DNA from: Desulfocicer sp963675955
GTDB taxonomy: Bacteria; Desulfobacterota; Desulfobacteria; Desulfobacterales; Desulfobacteraceae
DNA: 64,000 nucleotides
NCBI GenBank assembly: GCA_963675955.2
Contig: CAXXVR010000002.1
Coordinates: forward strand, 1,426,001 to 1,490,000
Direction: 5' to 3'
Under the pieces are notes generated by a model. The model worked only from the letters and a program-made list of their open reading frames with translations. It searched no databases and had not been told where the DNA came from. How positions within the stretch are numbered: position 1 is the first letter of the stretch; every line of letters starts with the position of its first letter. The translations under genes were made by a program, and so were the position numbers. Below, in pieces: positions 17,312 to 26,745 of this stretch.

Positions 17312-19306
17312 ATGAACTCGCCCAACAGTCACATAGAAGATTTTTTCGACTATTATTGTGCTCTTAAGAGCCCTCCTGAATATGCAGTTATGTTGAAGGG
17401 GAAATGGGGCTGTGGGAAAACTTGGTTTATAAAAAAATATTGTGAGAAATTAAAGGAGAATGACCAAAATTATCTATACGTAAGCTTATATGGCATTACT
17501 TCTTACTCTGAGATAGAAAATCTATTTTTCCAGCAATTACACCCAGTACTATCTTCCAAAGGGATGGCTTTAGCCGGAAAAATCCTAAAAGGTTTGATAA
17601 AAACAAGTATAAAAATTGACCTTGATGGTGATACCAAACCAGACGCAACTGTTAATTCTCAAGTCCCAGATATTAATTTACCGGAACATTTTAAAAATGC
17701 AGATGGCAATATTCTGATTTTCGATGATTTAGAGCGATGTGGTTTAGAAAAACAGGACATACTTGGTTATATTAACCACTTTGTGGAGCATCAAGGTTTT
17801 AAAGTCATTATTATTGCAAATGAAGATGACATCATAGCAAAGGATAAATCAGAGACTTTATACGTCAATATTAAAGAAAAATTAATCGGAAAAACTTTTG
17901 AAATAATATCTGACATTGATGAAGTGTTAGATAACTTGTCAAGTTTAGTCGAAAATGATGCAACAAAAAAAGAAGTTCAAGATAACATAACCATAATTAA
18001 AGAAACCTATTTAGCGTCTGGATACCAAAATATTCGCCATCTTAAACAATCACTCTGGGATTTCGAAAGATTATTTTCTGTATTGCCTGATAATATCACT
18101 TCAAATAAAGAGTTTAGTAAAAGTTTACTCCAAATATTTTTAGCATATTCCTTTGAAATTAAGTCTGGAGCGATTTTTCCAACAGAATTAAAGAATTTTG
18201 CATCAGGTTACCTTGATGGAATTTTCAAAGATGAAAATAAAGAAAAATCTAAATATAAAAGGCTGACCGAAAAATACAGCAACATAACATTTTATGAGCA
18301 CTTATTTGAACTGTCCGCATGGGAGCTTTTTTTCGATAAAGGAATTATTGATAAAGAAATCATCATAGAATCCTTAAAAAAGAATAAATACTTTCAGGAT
18401 GAGAATACGCCAAATTGGGTAAAATTGTGGCATTTTAGAGACTTGGAAGATGATGAATTTTCTCAATTATATGGAATTGTGGCACAGGAAATAGAAAATA
18501 AAGAACATATGAAAACAGGTGTAATAAAACATATAACGGGTCTTTTTCTATCGTTTTCAGACTTGGGGCTTATTAATGAAACAAAAGAAGTCATTATTGA
18601 AAAGGCTAAAGGATATATTGACTATATGAAATCAAATCAGCTACTTAGTCAATCAGATTCTAAACAATTACCAGAATTTGATGGTGACTCCTGGGGTGGA
18701 CTTGGTTTCGCAGGCAAAGACCTATCAGAATTCAAAGAACTAAACGAGTATATAGCAAAAAAGACAGAAGAAATAAAAACTGAAAGTATGCCTGATGCTG
18801 GCAAATCATTACTTAAAACTATGGTATCAGACACCAGCAAATTCTATAGACAATTGGTTCATACTAACTCTGAAGATAATCTGTACTATGAAATACCAAT
18901 CTTAAACTATATAGATCCAGCGAATTTTGTCTCTGAGTTTGTGAATCTCCCGGCAGAGCACAAAAAGACAGTCGCTTATGCTTTTACAGGAAGATATAAA
19001 CACGCAATTTTCATAGAAAAAATACATGAGGAAATAGCCTGGTTAGAACAAATAAAAGCACTCCTCTCTAAAAAACAACAAATGCTGAGTGGTAAGGTCA
19101 GTGGATATATCATTGAATCAACCATCAACGGCTATATCGATAAATCAATAAGAGTATTACAAGAATACAGAAAGCAGGCTAATCGGGTAGCCGGGGGTTT
19201 TAATTCCCCAGCCCCCACACCACCCCACAAGCGGGTCCGCATAGGGCGGTTCATTAAATTTACCGGGCCGTGGCCGGGTAATGAATTTTCACCCACTGTT
19301 CTTTGA
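17312..19306 (+). CDS. KAP-family P-loop NTPase, C-terminus altered by a group II intron
   Basis: Walker A is GKWGCGKT (residues 30-37) and Walker B is NILIFDDLERC (about 133-143). The following IIIANEDDI matches KAP NTPases, a STAND-like group that includes several anti-phage proteins. No transmembrane insert is obvious. The long C-terminal part (about residues 230-620) is helical and unrecognised. It begins 25 bp after the cassette crossover. The natural frame runs to about codon 623 and then enters the intron at 19182. The intron is on the other strand and cannot be spliced from this mRNA, so the last 42 codons to 19306 are intron sequence. Removing the intron extends the frame through attC into mini-cassette B, to the stop at 21291-21293. 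Confidence 0.85.
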   Translation: MNSPNSHIEDFFDYYCALKSPPEYAVMLKGKWGCGKTWFIKKYCEKLKENDQNYLYVSLYGITSYSEIENLFFQQLHPVLSSKGMALAGKILKGLIKTSIKIDLDGDTKPDATVNSQVPDINLPEHFKNADGNILIFDDLERCGLEKQDILGYINHFVEHQGFKVIIIANEDDIIAKDKSETLYVNIKEKLIGKTFEIISDIDEVLDNLSSLVENDATKKEVQDNITIIKETYLASGYQNIRHLKQSLWDFERLFSVLPDNITSNKEFSKSLLQIFLAYSFEIKSGAIFPTELKNFASGYLDGIFKDENKEKSKYKRLTEKYSNITFYEHLFELSAWELFFDKGIIDKEIIIESLKKNKYFQDENTPNWVKLWHFRDLEDDEFSQLYGIVAQEIENKEHMKTGVIKHITGLFLSFSDLGLINETKEVIIEKAKGYIDYMKSNQLLSQSDSKQLPEFDGDSWGGLGFAGKDLSEFKELNEYIAKKTEEIKTESMPDAGKSLLKTMVSDTSKFYRQLVHTNSEDNLYYEIPILNYIDPANFVSEFVNLPAEHKKTVAYAFTGRYKHAIFIEKIHEEIAWLEQIKALLSKKQQMLSGKVSGYIIESTINGYIDKSIRVLQEYRKQANRVAGGFNSPAPTPPHKRVRIGRFIKFTGPWPGNEFSPTVL

Positions 19307-21147
19307 CAGATATCAGTCCTTGCTCAGACAGCCAATTATTGGTCATACCGGCTTGTGTCGCCATGGTTCTGGACAAATGCCATGGCCCTTTGCGGCTGAG
19401 CGATGTCAAGATGGCCTCTTTCTTGAAAGTACCCAGTTTGAGAAGATTTCGAACTTTGGTACGGGTATACCGCCACTGTTTCCAGTAGCACATCCGTATC
19501 CGTCGGCGGAGCCATTCATCTATTCCCGGAATGGGTCGGTAATACTCCGAGATTCCGTAATAGTTCATCCAGCCCCTTATATACTCTGCCATCTTCTTAT
19601 ATCGGTACTCCATGGAGACAAACCAACTCCTTCCGGTAAACTGACGTAACCGCCGCTTAAATTCCAAAAAGGATTTCTCACTCCACCTGATTTTGCCGCG
19701 TACAAACACAAAACCAAGAAAACCGCATTCTCCCACCGGTGCTACTTTGCTTTTCTTTTCGTTGACCTGAAGCCGAAGTTTACGCTCAAGGAATCTTTTG
19801 ATGCTGGCCATTACCCGATTTCCGGCCCTCAGACTCTTCACCATAATGATAAAGTCATCTGCGTAGCGGACAAAACGGTGACCACGTCTTTCCAACTCCT
19901 TGTCAAGGTCATCAAGAAGGATATTCGCAAGCAGCGGTGACAACGGGCCTCCTTGGGGCACGCCTGTTGGCGTAGCCTGGAGACGGTTGTTAACCATGAC
20001 ACCGGCCCTGAGGTATTTACCGATAAGTTTAAGCACTCGCTTATCATTTATCTGGCGGGAAACTCTACACATAAGGACATCATGATTTACTTTATCAAAA
20101 AACTTTGATAAATCAGTATCAATGGCTACATTGAAGCCTTGCCCTATGTACTGTTTAACCTGCCGGACACCATCATGGGCCGATCTACCAGGTCTAAAGC
20201 CGCAACTTGATTCCGAAAACAAGGGATCAAATATTAGCCCCATGACCTGGGCTATTGATTGCTGGATGACTCTATCCAGCACTGTTGGAATACCAAGAGG
20301 ACGCTTACTGCCATCGGGTTTTGGTATTTCCACCCTGAGAACAGGAGAAGGAACATATGCCCCTTCAAATAAATCTGAGCGTATCTGCGGCCACAACTCG
20401 CGGAAACTGTCTGGAAATTGTTCAACAGTTACACCGTCGATTCCAGGAGCTCCTTTATTGGACCGCACCTGTTTCCAGGCCTGGCGGACATTTTCCGTAG
20501 AAAGAATACATTCCAGTAGATGATCCTTTGAAAATGGTTCTTTCATGACGCGCCTGTTTACTACTCCCCCAGTCGAGATCGCTGTATAAACAAAGCTCAT
20601 GAACACCTCCTTTTCATTTTAATGTTCAGTCCTTCACCCTGTCCGGGGCATTACTCCCGGCATTTGGCTACTATGACTTCTGCTGACTTCTGCCCTGTCA
20701 CCAGACAAGTTGCCTTGAAAGGCGCAATGAAGTTTCTTTTGCAGGTGCTGCCCGTTGTTTGTATCTCATCACCGTCGGCAACAGTCGGTGATGCCTGGAC
20801 CTTGGTATCCCGGTATGGTCCTGCCCGGGAGTTATTGCAAAGGAAAATCAATGCATGCAAGACAGATCTCCCCGGATAAGAACGTGAACTTTCACTACAC
20901 AACCGCAGCATTTACCCTGTCTCCTGAATCCTGGGCTTTGACATGTTGTGCTGGCTTACCCGGAGACCAGGCCTTATATGCTGTTTCTGTTCGTCGGCTC
21001 ATAGTTTTGCACTCCAACTTCCTTCAGACGGTTCCTCACGGTTCCGCCCTTGTTTTCGGCTAATACTTGTGTTAACAGTAACCTTGTTAACAGGATTCAC
21101 GTATAGGGGACTTGCACCCCATAAGTTCACGCCCATGCCGGGCGTAC
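19182..21147 (-). mobile_element. Group II intron inserted in the KAP cassette attC
   Basis: On the minus strand it begins GTACGCCCGGCATGGGCG, then GGGGTGCAAGTCCCCTATACG, a typical group II 5' region. It carries domain I motifs (AGCCGAAAACAAGGGCGGA, GTGAGGAACCGTCTGAAGGA), a maturase ORF, a domain V-like hairpin (about 19218-19252) and domain VI ending CTACCCGAT. The ends are fixed by the cassette rule: removing 19182-21147 restores R'' GGCTAAC, the complement of the cassette start GTTAGCC. The 5' end could instead be 21149 (GTGTAC). The bottom-strand exon before it ends TTGT. Position and orientation match attC-targeting group IIC introns; the class is inferred. Confidence 0.85.
19260..20600 (-). 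CDS. Group II intron reverse transcriptase/maturase
   Basis: The 446-residue protein promotes intron splicing and reverse transcription into DNA. The ATG at 20600 follows AAGGAGGTGTTC; a GTG two codons earlier is possible. RT blocks are visible: KGAPGIDGVTVE, PKPDGSKRPLGIPTV, ESSCGFRPGRSAHD, IDTDLSKFFDKVNHD, GVPQGGPLSPLLANI and the catalytic FVRYADDF. Domain X/maturase follows (EYIRGWMNYYG, the GPWHLSR region). There is no HNH endonuclease domain at the C-terminus, as in group IIC-type proteins that use single-stranded or hairpin targets. The ORF looks intact. Confidence 0.93.
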   Translation of the reverse strand: MSFVYTAISTGGVVNRRVMKEPFSKDHLLECILSTENVRQAWKQVRSNKGAPGIDGVTVEQFPDSFRELWPQIRSDLFEGAYVPSPVLRVEIPKPDGSKRPLGIPTVLDRVIQQSIAQVMGLIFDPLFSESSCGFRPGRSAHDGVRQVKQYIGQGFNVAIDTDLSKFFDKVNHDVLMCRVSRQINDKRVLKLIGKYLRAGVMVNNRLQATPTGVPQGGPLSPLLANILLDDLDKELERRGHRFVRYADDFIIMVKSLRAGNRVMASIKRFLERKLRLQVNEKKSKVAPVGECGFLGFVFVRGKIRWSEKSFLEFKRRLRQFTGRSWFVSMEYRYKKMAEYIRGWMNYYGISEYYRPIPGIDEWLRRRIRMCYWKQWRYTRTKVRNLLKLGTFKKEAILTSLSRKGPWHLSRTMATQAGMTNNWLSEQGLISVKEQWVKIHYPATAR

Positions 21148-21196
21148 ACAATGCAATTTCAGCGGACGCAAAAAGCCGCGCCGCTGAATTGCGGCG
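21148..21196 (+). other. Right part of the KAP cassette attC, split by the intron
   Basis: With the intron removed, R'' GGCTAAC (19177-19181 plus 21148-21149) is followed by AATGCAATTTCAGCGG, which pairs with CCGCTGAATTG (21181-21191). The site ends GCGGCG at crossover G21196, again followed by ATGGGG of the repeat element. The stem is compact and typical of attC. Confidence 0.75.
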
Positions 21197-21381
21197 ATGG
21201 GGTGGAACGCGGAGCGGTCCACCCCATCGGGCCGGGCTGATCAACACCGTGGACAGGTTCCGCGCTGCGCGCTCCACCCATCCACGGCGTTGAAGCCGAC
21301 TGCGATTCTCACCCTTGAAAGGAAATATAAAGCCATTTCCTTTCAAGGCCTCCGAGTCTCGCGGCTTAACAGCCCGGCCCG
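21197..21381 (+). repeat. 185-bp mini-cassette, copy B
   Basis: It is exactly 185 bp like copies A and C, starting after crossover G21196 and ending at G21381 before TTATGT. Its arm-1 loop is inverted relative to A and C (GAACGCGGAGCGG instead of GACCGCTCCGCG), as if that hairpin had flipped. The inner hairpin is perfect here (CCTTGAAAGGAAAT with ATTTCCTTTCAAGG). Confidence 0.82.
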
Positions 21382-21409
21382 TTATGTGTAAAAGGCATCA
21401 AGGAAAATT

Positions 21410-24175
21410 ATGAATTTTAAGACTCAACATTTAAAGAATATAATAGACGCTAATAACGATAATCGTTTGGCCATTTTTGTTGGTGCTGGTGTATCAAAAA
21501 ATTCAGAGACAAAAGGATTAAAACTTCCAACATGGAATGACTTGATTGCAGATTTGAAGAAAGACTTAGAGTTGATAGATGAAACAGACTTTTTAAAAAT
21601 TGCACAATTATATTATCTTGAATTTAAAGAACATTCATATTTAAAAAAGTTAAAAGATTATTTCCCAGACAATATCCGACCATCATTAATTCATAAACAA
21701 ATATTCGAATTAGATCCTCAAATTATTATTACAACAAATTGGGATACAATTTTAGAAAGAGCCATTGAAGATAATGCCTACATCTATGATGTTATTCGTT
21801 GTGATGAAGATTTAGTAAAATCTACATTGCAAAAGAAAGTGATAAAAATGCACGGTGATTTTAAAAATCACAATATTGTATTCAAAGAAGATGATTATTT
21901 AAACTATCAATACAATTTCCCATTAATTGAAAACTATATAAAAAGTATATTATCAACCCATACCGTATTATTTTTAGGTTATTCCTATAATGATATAAAT
22001 TTCAAACAGATAATAAAGTGGTTACAAAACTACTCAAAGGTACAGCCACCGAGATACTTGACTGTTTTCAATGAAAACTCAACACAAAATAAATATTTGG
22101 AAAATCATGGAATAAATATTTTTATTCTTAATGAACCAAATAAAGAAATGAAATCACAAAAAGATTATTTTGAAAATGCAAAATACTTTTTAGATTTAAT
22201 TAAAAATGATGAAAAGTTAGATTTACTTAAAACAGATAACGATATAATTGATTTTGTCTTGAACAAACTCAAAATATTGACAGAATTAAACGGAATATTA
22301 CTTGAACAAATTCAAAATTCTTTAACAAATTGTGGCTTCCTTTATGACGATAATAACAAAATCATTTTAGAGTTTTATGACAAAATCCTAACATATGATA
22401 TTAATAAAGAGAAACGTAATATTTACAAAGAATTTGTTAATATTCTAAAGGAACAAGACGATAAAAAACTAACAAATAATTCCCTAACTAATATTTTTGA
22501 GATATTAAAAAAGGCTAACATTCAAGGGGTCATAATTACTGAAGATGATTTAAAAACAGCACAAAAGAAATATATTGTCATTGAAGATTATTTAAAAAAT
22601 GATGTTATGAATCCTGAATCATTATACTTTGACTTTAATTTTACACAGAAAGATAAATCAAAAAATGATATTTATAAATTACTGAACTCATCATTTTTGT
22701 TATACCAACTTGAAGATTATGAAAGAGCATTTGAACTTATTGAAAATACAATATTGCAGTGTTTAAAACAAAAAAACTACACTCTACTTTTTATTTCTAT
22801 GTTCAATAAAAATGTTCTTTTGAGAAATTTAAAATATGGCTTCAACCAGGATAGAGATAAGTATAAGGATATTGAAGAGTACAATTTAGAAGAAAAATTT
22901 AATGAATTACCTAAAGATTTACAAAAGGCACTTAAGCCTATTTACGATTTTGTAAACTCATGCTACTTATACAAGTATGCCTACAAAATATCAGAAGAGT
23001 TAAGAAAGAAAGAAGAATCTAAGAAAACAATAGAATCTGGTGGATTTGTTTTCAATAGTAATATTACTGAATCATCATCTAAACATAGAAATTTCATCTC
23101 ATTTGTACTCCGCAATGGAATAATGATTGAAAACTATAATGAATTTAGAAGTATTAATAAGTATTTTTTAAAGATTGCTATTATACGCCAAATTCAGCAA
23201 GAAAAAACGATATTTAATAAAGTGGAACTTTTTTCAGCAATTAAATACTTATCTAATAAAGAATTAAAGCATTTATTAATCGAGTTCTATAAATATGATT
23301 CTGATTTAAAAGGCAAGTTTGAGATTTCAGACTCTAACAAAAAATGGTTAATCTCAAAAGTTTTAATCAATATTGTAGATAAATACATTGACTCAAAAAG
23401 TGCATTTAATAAGTTTGAGCAATATTTAGAAAATCTCATTTTCTTACTGTCTTTAACAAAACATACAGACGATGAGATTAACGAAATATTAAATGTTTTT
23501 AATAATATTATAGATAAAGCAAAAAACACTATTGGTATTTATCAATCAATTAATTTGTTTTTAGGAAATCAATACAATCTATACAATACTGCGATAAATG
23601 AAGATTCTTTGTTAAACCTAATAAAGACTATAATAAATAAATTTGTCCATAAACAATATAATGGACATGATTTTCATGCAATTACAAGAAATGAGATTTC
23701 TAATCTTTACGGATATGCGAAAGAGAAAAACGCGATATTTAAAGATGAACAGTTAATTGATAAGCTAATTTCAGCATCGGAAGAGTTATCAATTGAGGAA
23801 CAATTAAATATTTCTGAATCATTTCTTCTAAGTATTTATGATATTGCCTCTGAACCGATAAAAGCAAAACTAAAAAAGTTTATATTAAGTATAAAATCAA
23901 GCAATACCAAAGAAAAACACGATTACTTAATATTTGAACTCACTCTAATAATTAGAGATTTCAAACAACATAATAAAAAAATAATTAAAGAACTTTCAGC
24001 ATATTTTGAACAATATAGAGATTCAAGAACATTCTCTTCTGTTTGGTATACATTAGATAGTCAAATTGATTACTTGATTAAAGAAAAAAATATAACAGAA
24101 TTAGAGCAAATATCTAAGACTATCAAAACTTTAATAGAGAACTATAAGAATAGTGAAAGACTATCAATATTGTAG
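21410..24175 (+). CDS. SIR2-domain protein with large helical C-terminus (defence candidate)
   Basis: The 921-residue protein has an N-terminal SIR2-like domain (about residues 1-270). Motifs are LAIFVGAGVSKNSETKG (about 20-36), IIITTNWDTILERAI (about 104-118), VIKMHGDFKNHNI (about 145-157) and VLFLGYSYNDINFKQ (about 186-200). The rest is a long Lys/Asn/Glu-rich helical region with no recognised domain. The layout resembles defence-associated sirtuins (DSR/Thoeris-like NAD+ depletion), but the specific system cannot be named from sequence alone. It is strongly AT-rich compared with flanking genes, a sign of transfer. It is the only gene in its cassette (21382-24236). Confidence 0.82.
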   Translation: MNFKTQHLKNIIDANNDNRLAIFVGAGVSKNSETKGLKLPTWNDLIADLKKDLELIDETDFLKIAQLYYLEFKEHSYLKKLKDYFPDNIRPSLIHKQIFELDPQIIITTNWDTILERAIEDNAYIYDVIRCDEDLVKSTLQKKVIKMHGDFKNHNIVFKEDDYLNYQYNFPLIENYIKSILSTHTVLFLGYSYNDINFKQIIKWLQNYSKVQPPRYLTVFNENSTQNKYLENHGINIFILNEPNKEMKSQKDYFENAKYFLDLIKNDEKLDLLKTDNDIIDFVLNKLKILTELNGILLEQIQNSLTNCGFLYDDNNKIILEFYDKILTYDINKEKRNIYKEFVNILKEQDDKKLTNNSLTNIFEILKKANIQGVIITEDDLKTAQKKYIVIEDYLKNDVMNPESLYFDFNFTQKDKSKNDIYKLLNSSFLLYQLEDYERAFELIENTILQCLKQKNYTLLFISMFNKNVLLRNLKYGFNQDRDKYKDIEEYNLEEKFNELPKDLQKALKPIYDFVNSCYLYKYAYKISEELRKKEESKKTIESGGFVFNSNITESSSKHRNFISFVLRNGIMIENYNEFRSINKYFLKIAIIRQIQQEKTIFNKVELFSAIKYLSNKELKHLLIEFYKYDSDLKGKFEISDSNKKWLISKVLINIVDKYIDSKSAFNKFEQYLENLIFLLSLTKHTDDEINEILNVFNNIIDKAKNTIGIYQSINLFLGNQYNLYNTAINEDSLLNLIKTIINKFVHKQYNGHDFHAITRNEISNLYGYAKEKNAIFKDEQLIDKLISASEELSIEEQLNISESFLLSIYDIASEPIKAKLKKFILSIKSSNTKEKHDYLIFELTLIIRDFKQHNKKIIKELSAYFEQYRDSRTFSSVWYTLDSQIDYLIKEKNITELEQISKTIKTLIENYKNSERLSIL

Positions 24176-24181
24176 AAAAAC

Positions 24182-24242
24182 ACATAACGAATAAGGATAG
24201 ATTGTGTGAGGAACGAACCACAATCTTATCCATTGGTTGGAC
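24182..24242 (+). other. attC site of the large SIR2 cassette
   Basis: This is a compact 61-bp attC. R'' is ACATAAC (24182-24188), the reverse complement of the cassette start GTTATGT at 21381. The stem is GGATAgATTGTG / CACAATCTTATCC. R' is GTTGGAC (24236-24242), a perfect GTTRRRY core. It is the cleanest site in the array. Confidence 0.9.
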
Positions 24243-24436
24243 AAGCCCTGCCATATAATAAGAAAATATCTTTTGGGGAACATGGGGTAGGTGATGCGCC
24301 TTCAGAAAGGTAGCCTTTTTTAAGACGCAGGGGAGGTATTAGCCTGCTGTAATCAGGCTTTAAAAGAACTCTTTATGTCATAAGAATTTTGCCTCCTGTT
24401 TTTAAATGAACTGCAGCCTTTGCCATTAAAGAAGCA

Positions 24437-25480
24437 TCAACCGGGTGTCCCTAAAGTTTGTCGGAAACCCAGAATAACCATAGGAGAATCACAGAGAGGG
24501 CATTTAAAAACCGGCCTTGGGCGTAGTTCTATTTTTCCTATTTTTACGTGTAAAATTAATTGAACCAGTAAAAGCAATTTTTTAGCATTACTATGAAGGA
24601 AGCCATAGTCTCTGACTCTTCGGAACCCTTTGGGAAGGACGTGCTGCATGATCAGTTTTAAGAAATCCTCCCCTTTAAGGGTTCGAAATCGTGTTATATC
24701 AGTTTTGCTTTCAACATATTTAAAAGTCACCATGCCATTTTCATTAGAAACAATATTTTTTTCACTGATTACACCACGGTACAAATAGCGAGATAAGTAT
24801 TTTACCGCAGATATTCCGTTTCCGGCATGGGAGCAATCGACCACCCATTTTTTGGGGACTTGTTTGGGGATGGGAAGTTCGGCGTCATTTAAAGCGGTTA
24901 AAAATCGGCCACGAAAGACACTGGCCAAAGCTTTATGGTAAAATAAAAATTTTCCTTTTTTCTTTTTCCATTGACGTCTGCTTTTATCAACGTCACCGCC
25001 CGGAACGACAACATGTATATGGGGATGAAAATCAAGTTTTCTGCTATGAGTGTGCAATACCATAGTCATTCCGATTTCAGCCCCCAAGTTTTTTGGATTT
25101 AAACCAAAATCTTTCAGTGTATCGGAAACACAAAGGAACAAATGAGAAAACACCAATCTCTGGTTATAAAAGGCCAGAGATCTTAGTTCATAAGGTAATG
25201 TAAAGGTAATCAGAAAATAAGGAACAGGCAACAATTTGCCCTGCTGGCGGTCGATCCATTGACTTGCTTCATGATTCTGGCATTGAGGACAGCTGCGGTG
25301 ACCACAGGATAGAGGTCTCCATTCAGTATGATCACAGTCAGAACACGCCACATAAAGTTCACCGGAGGCAGGTGTCCGGCAACCGGAAATAGCATTTATT
25401 GCCTTTAGATGTCCCGGTAATGCAGTCTCACCATATTTGGCCATAAACGGATCTATATATTGGTTGATAATAGAGGCCAT
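24437..25480 (-). CDS. IS91-family HUH transposase
   Basis: This is a 347-residue rolling-circle transposase. It has an N-terminal zinc-binding domain (CSDCDHTEWRPLSCGHRSCPQC, about residues 46-67), the HUH metal motif HPHIHVVVPGG (about 152-162) and the tyrosine motif AVKYLSRYLYRG. The C-terminal CPLC is a partial zinc knuckle. It starts 8 bases after the end of the recombinase frame, so the pair is an operon. All key residues appear present. Confidence 0.9.
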   Translation of the reverse strand: MASIINQYIDPFMAKYGETALPGHLKAINAISGCRTPASGELYVACSDCDHTEWRPLSCGHRSCPQCQNHEASQWIDRQQGKLLPVPYFLITFTLPYELRSLAFYNQRLVFSHLFLCVSDTLKDFGLNPKNLGAEIGMTMVLHTHSRKLDFHPHIHVVVPGGDVDKSRRQWKKKKGKFLFYHKALASVFRGRFLTALNDAELPIPKQVPKKWVVDCSHAGNGISAVKYLSRYLYRGVISEKNIVSNENGMVTFKYVESKTDITRFRTLKGEDFLKLIMQHVLPKGFRRVRDYGFLHSNAKKLLLLVQLILHVKIGKIELRPRPVFKCPLCDSPMVILGFRQTLGTPG

Positions 25481-25488
25481 TCTAATGA

Positions 25489-26393
25489 TTACACCTTCTT
25501 TAAATCTACATGAAGGGTATTCATGAGTTGATTAATAGTGAGCAAACTGCTTTGTTCTGTGAAGTCAGTTATATGGGCGTAACGAGCTGTTGTTGTAGGA
25601 CTTGCATGACCAAGCAAAGCTTGAATATGACGAAGGCTTAAGCCACGTTCAAGGAGGTGGGTGGCAAAACTGTGACGAAGGGAATGGACGGAGACTTTTT
25701 TTTTATACCACATTCAGTGACAACCGTTTTCATGGCTTTTTGTGCACCACCTCTATCCATATGGGTTGTCGCTTTTTGAATCCTTTCTAAAGAACCTGTG
25801 GCATTCGGAAACAATAATGTAGGATTACGGTGCTTGGTCCAGAGTTCACGCAAACCCAGCAAAGCAAGGTCCGGCAATGGCACCAAACGGTCCTTATGTC
25901 CTTTTCCACGACGGACATGAACACGTTTCCGGCTTGCATCAATATCACCAACCTGGAGTGACAATGTTTCTTCCAGGCGAAGTCCCATGGAATAGGTGGT
26001 TAATATGAAAACCCGATAACGCAGTTTACGTGTTGCACCAATGAGGTTCTCAATTTCAGCAGGGGTGAGAATATCTGGAATCGTTCTGACTTGGGGAGGC
26101 TTTACAATATCAACCCACTTCCAGTCAATTTTTAACACATGTTTCCAGAAAAATTGCAAACCAAGGCGGTCAATTTTGACTGTGCTCCATGAGTGTGAGT
26201 CTACAAGGTCGGCAAAGTATACTTTTAATTGTTCCGGGCTTAGTTTATCTGGGCAGCAGTCAAAATAATTACTGACCCGGCGAACAGCCCTGGAATAAGC
26301 GTCAATTGTTTTTTGGGCTTTGCCTTGAAGTTTGAGAGATCTCTGGTGAAGTTGATAAAGTTTGTCGAATCGATTTGTTTCTGATTTTTTCAT
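25489..26393 (-). pseudogene. IS91-associated tyrosine recombinase, frameshifted at a 9-base A-run
   Basis: Start is the ATG at 26393 behind AAAAAGGAATATACC. The N-terminal SAM-like part is followed by the catalytic domain with Arg in TTYSMGLRLEETLSLQVGDID. The frame changes at the nine-base A-run (minus strand, 25696-25704). The second frame continues VHSLRHSFATHLLERGLSLRH and GHASPTTTARYAHIT, which carry the remaining catalytic residues. The homopolymer suggests phase variation, programmed slippage or a sequencing error. Recombinases of this type usually travel with IS91-like transposases, and a decayed copy of its start lies at 35391. Confidence 0.8.
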
Positions 26394-26480
26394 GGTATAT
26401 TCCTTTTTAAAAGTGCCCTGAATTGGGCACATCTAAGGAATATACACTATTTTGGGGGGTTCCGCCGCGCAAGCGGCTTC

Positions 26481-26560
26481 GTCCAACAAATCGCTCAAGC
26501 CGACCGCGAGAACGGGAGTCGTTTTTTGCTAAAGCTGTTGTACGGCGGCTTAGCTTAGCG
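26481..26560 (+). other. attC site of the IS91-carrying cassette
   Basis: R'' is GTCCAAC (26481-26487), the reverse complement of the cassette start GTTGGAC at 24236. L'' CTCAAGCCGACCGCG pairs with CGGCGGCTTAGCTTAGCG (26543-26560) with bulges. Crossover G26560 is followed by ATGGGG of mini-cassette C. Confidence 0.82.
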
Positions 26561-26745
26561 ATGGGGTGGACCGCTCCGCGTTCCACCCCATCGGGCCGGG
26601 CTGATCAACACCGTGGACAGGTTCCGCGCTGCGCGCTCCACCCATCCACGGCGTTGAAGCCGACTGCGATTCTCACCCTTGAAAAGAAATAAAAAACCAT
26701 TTCCTTTCAAGGCCTCCGAGTCTCGCGGCTTAACAGCCCGGCCCG
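26561..26745 (+). repeat. 185-bp mini-cassette, copy C
   Basis: It is nearly identical to copy A over all 185 bp. It starts after crossover G26560 and ends at G26745. What follows it is not a cassette start but TTAACAGTAAC of a group II intron fragment. Confidence 0.82.

Larger units (their letters stand above)
24330..26460 (-). mobile_element. IS91-type element carried as cassette cargo
   Basis: A HUH transposase gene and an upstream tyrosine recombinase gene, both on the minus strand, fill the cassette 24237-26560. A hairpin AGCCTG..CAGGCT (24341-24359) lies just past the transposase end, where IS91 elements keep oriIS. A GCCGC-GCAA-GCGGC hairpin (about 26464-26477) lies at the other side. 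Exact ends are uncertain because IS91 elements make no inverted terminal repeats or target duplications. Confidence 0.65.

Noticed and set aside
20622..21293. Several 85-120 codon plus-strand frames across the intron
   Set aside because: They run antisense through group II intron domain I and then through attC and the repeat element; the shared tail seen at other copies is just the repeat translated.
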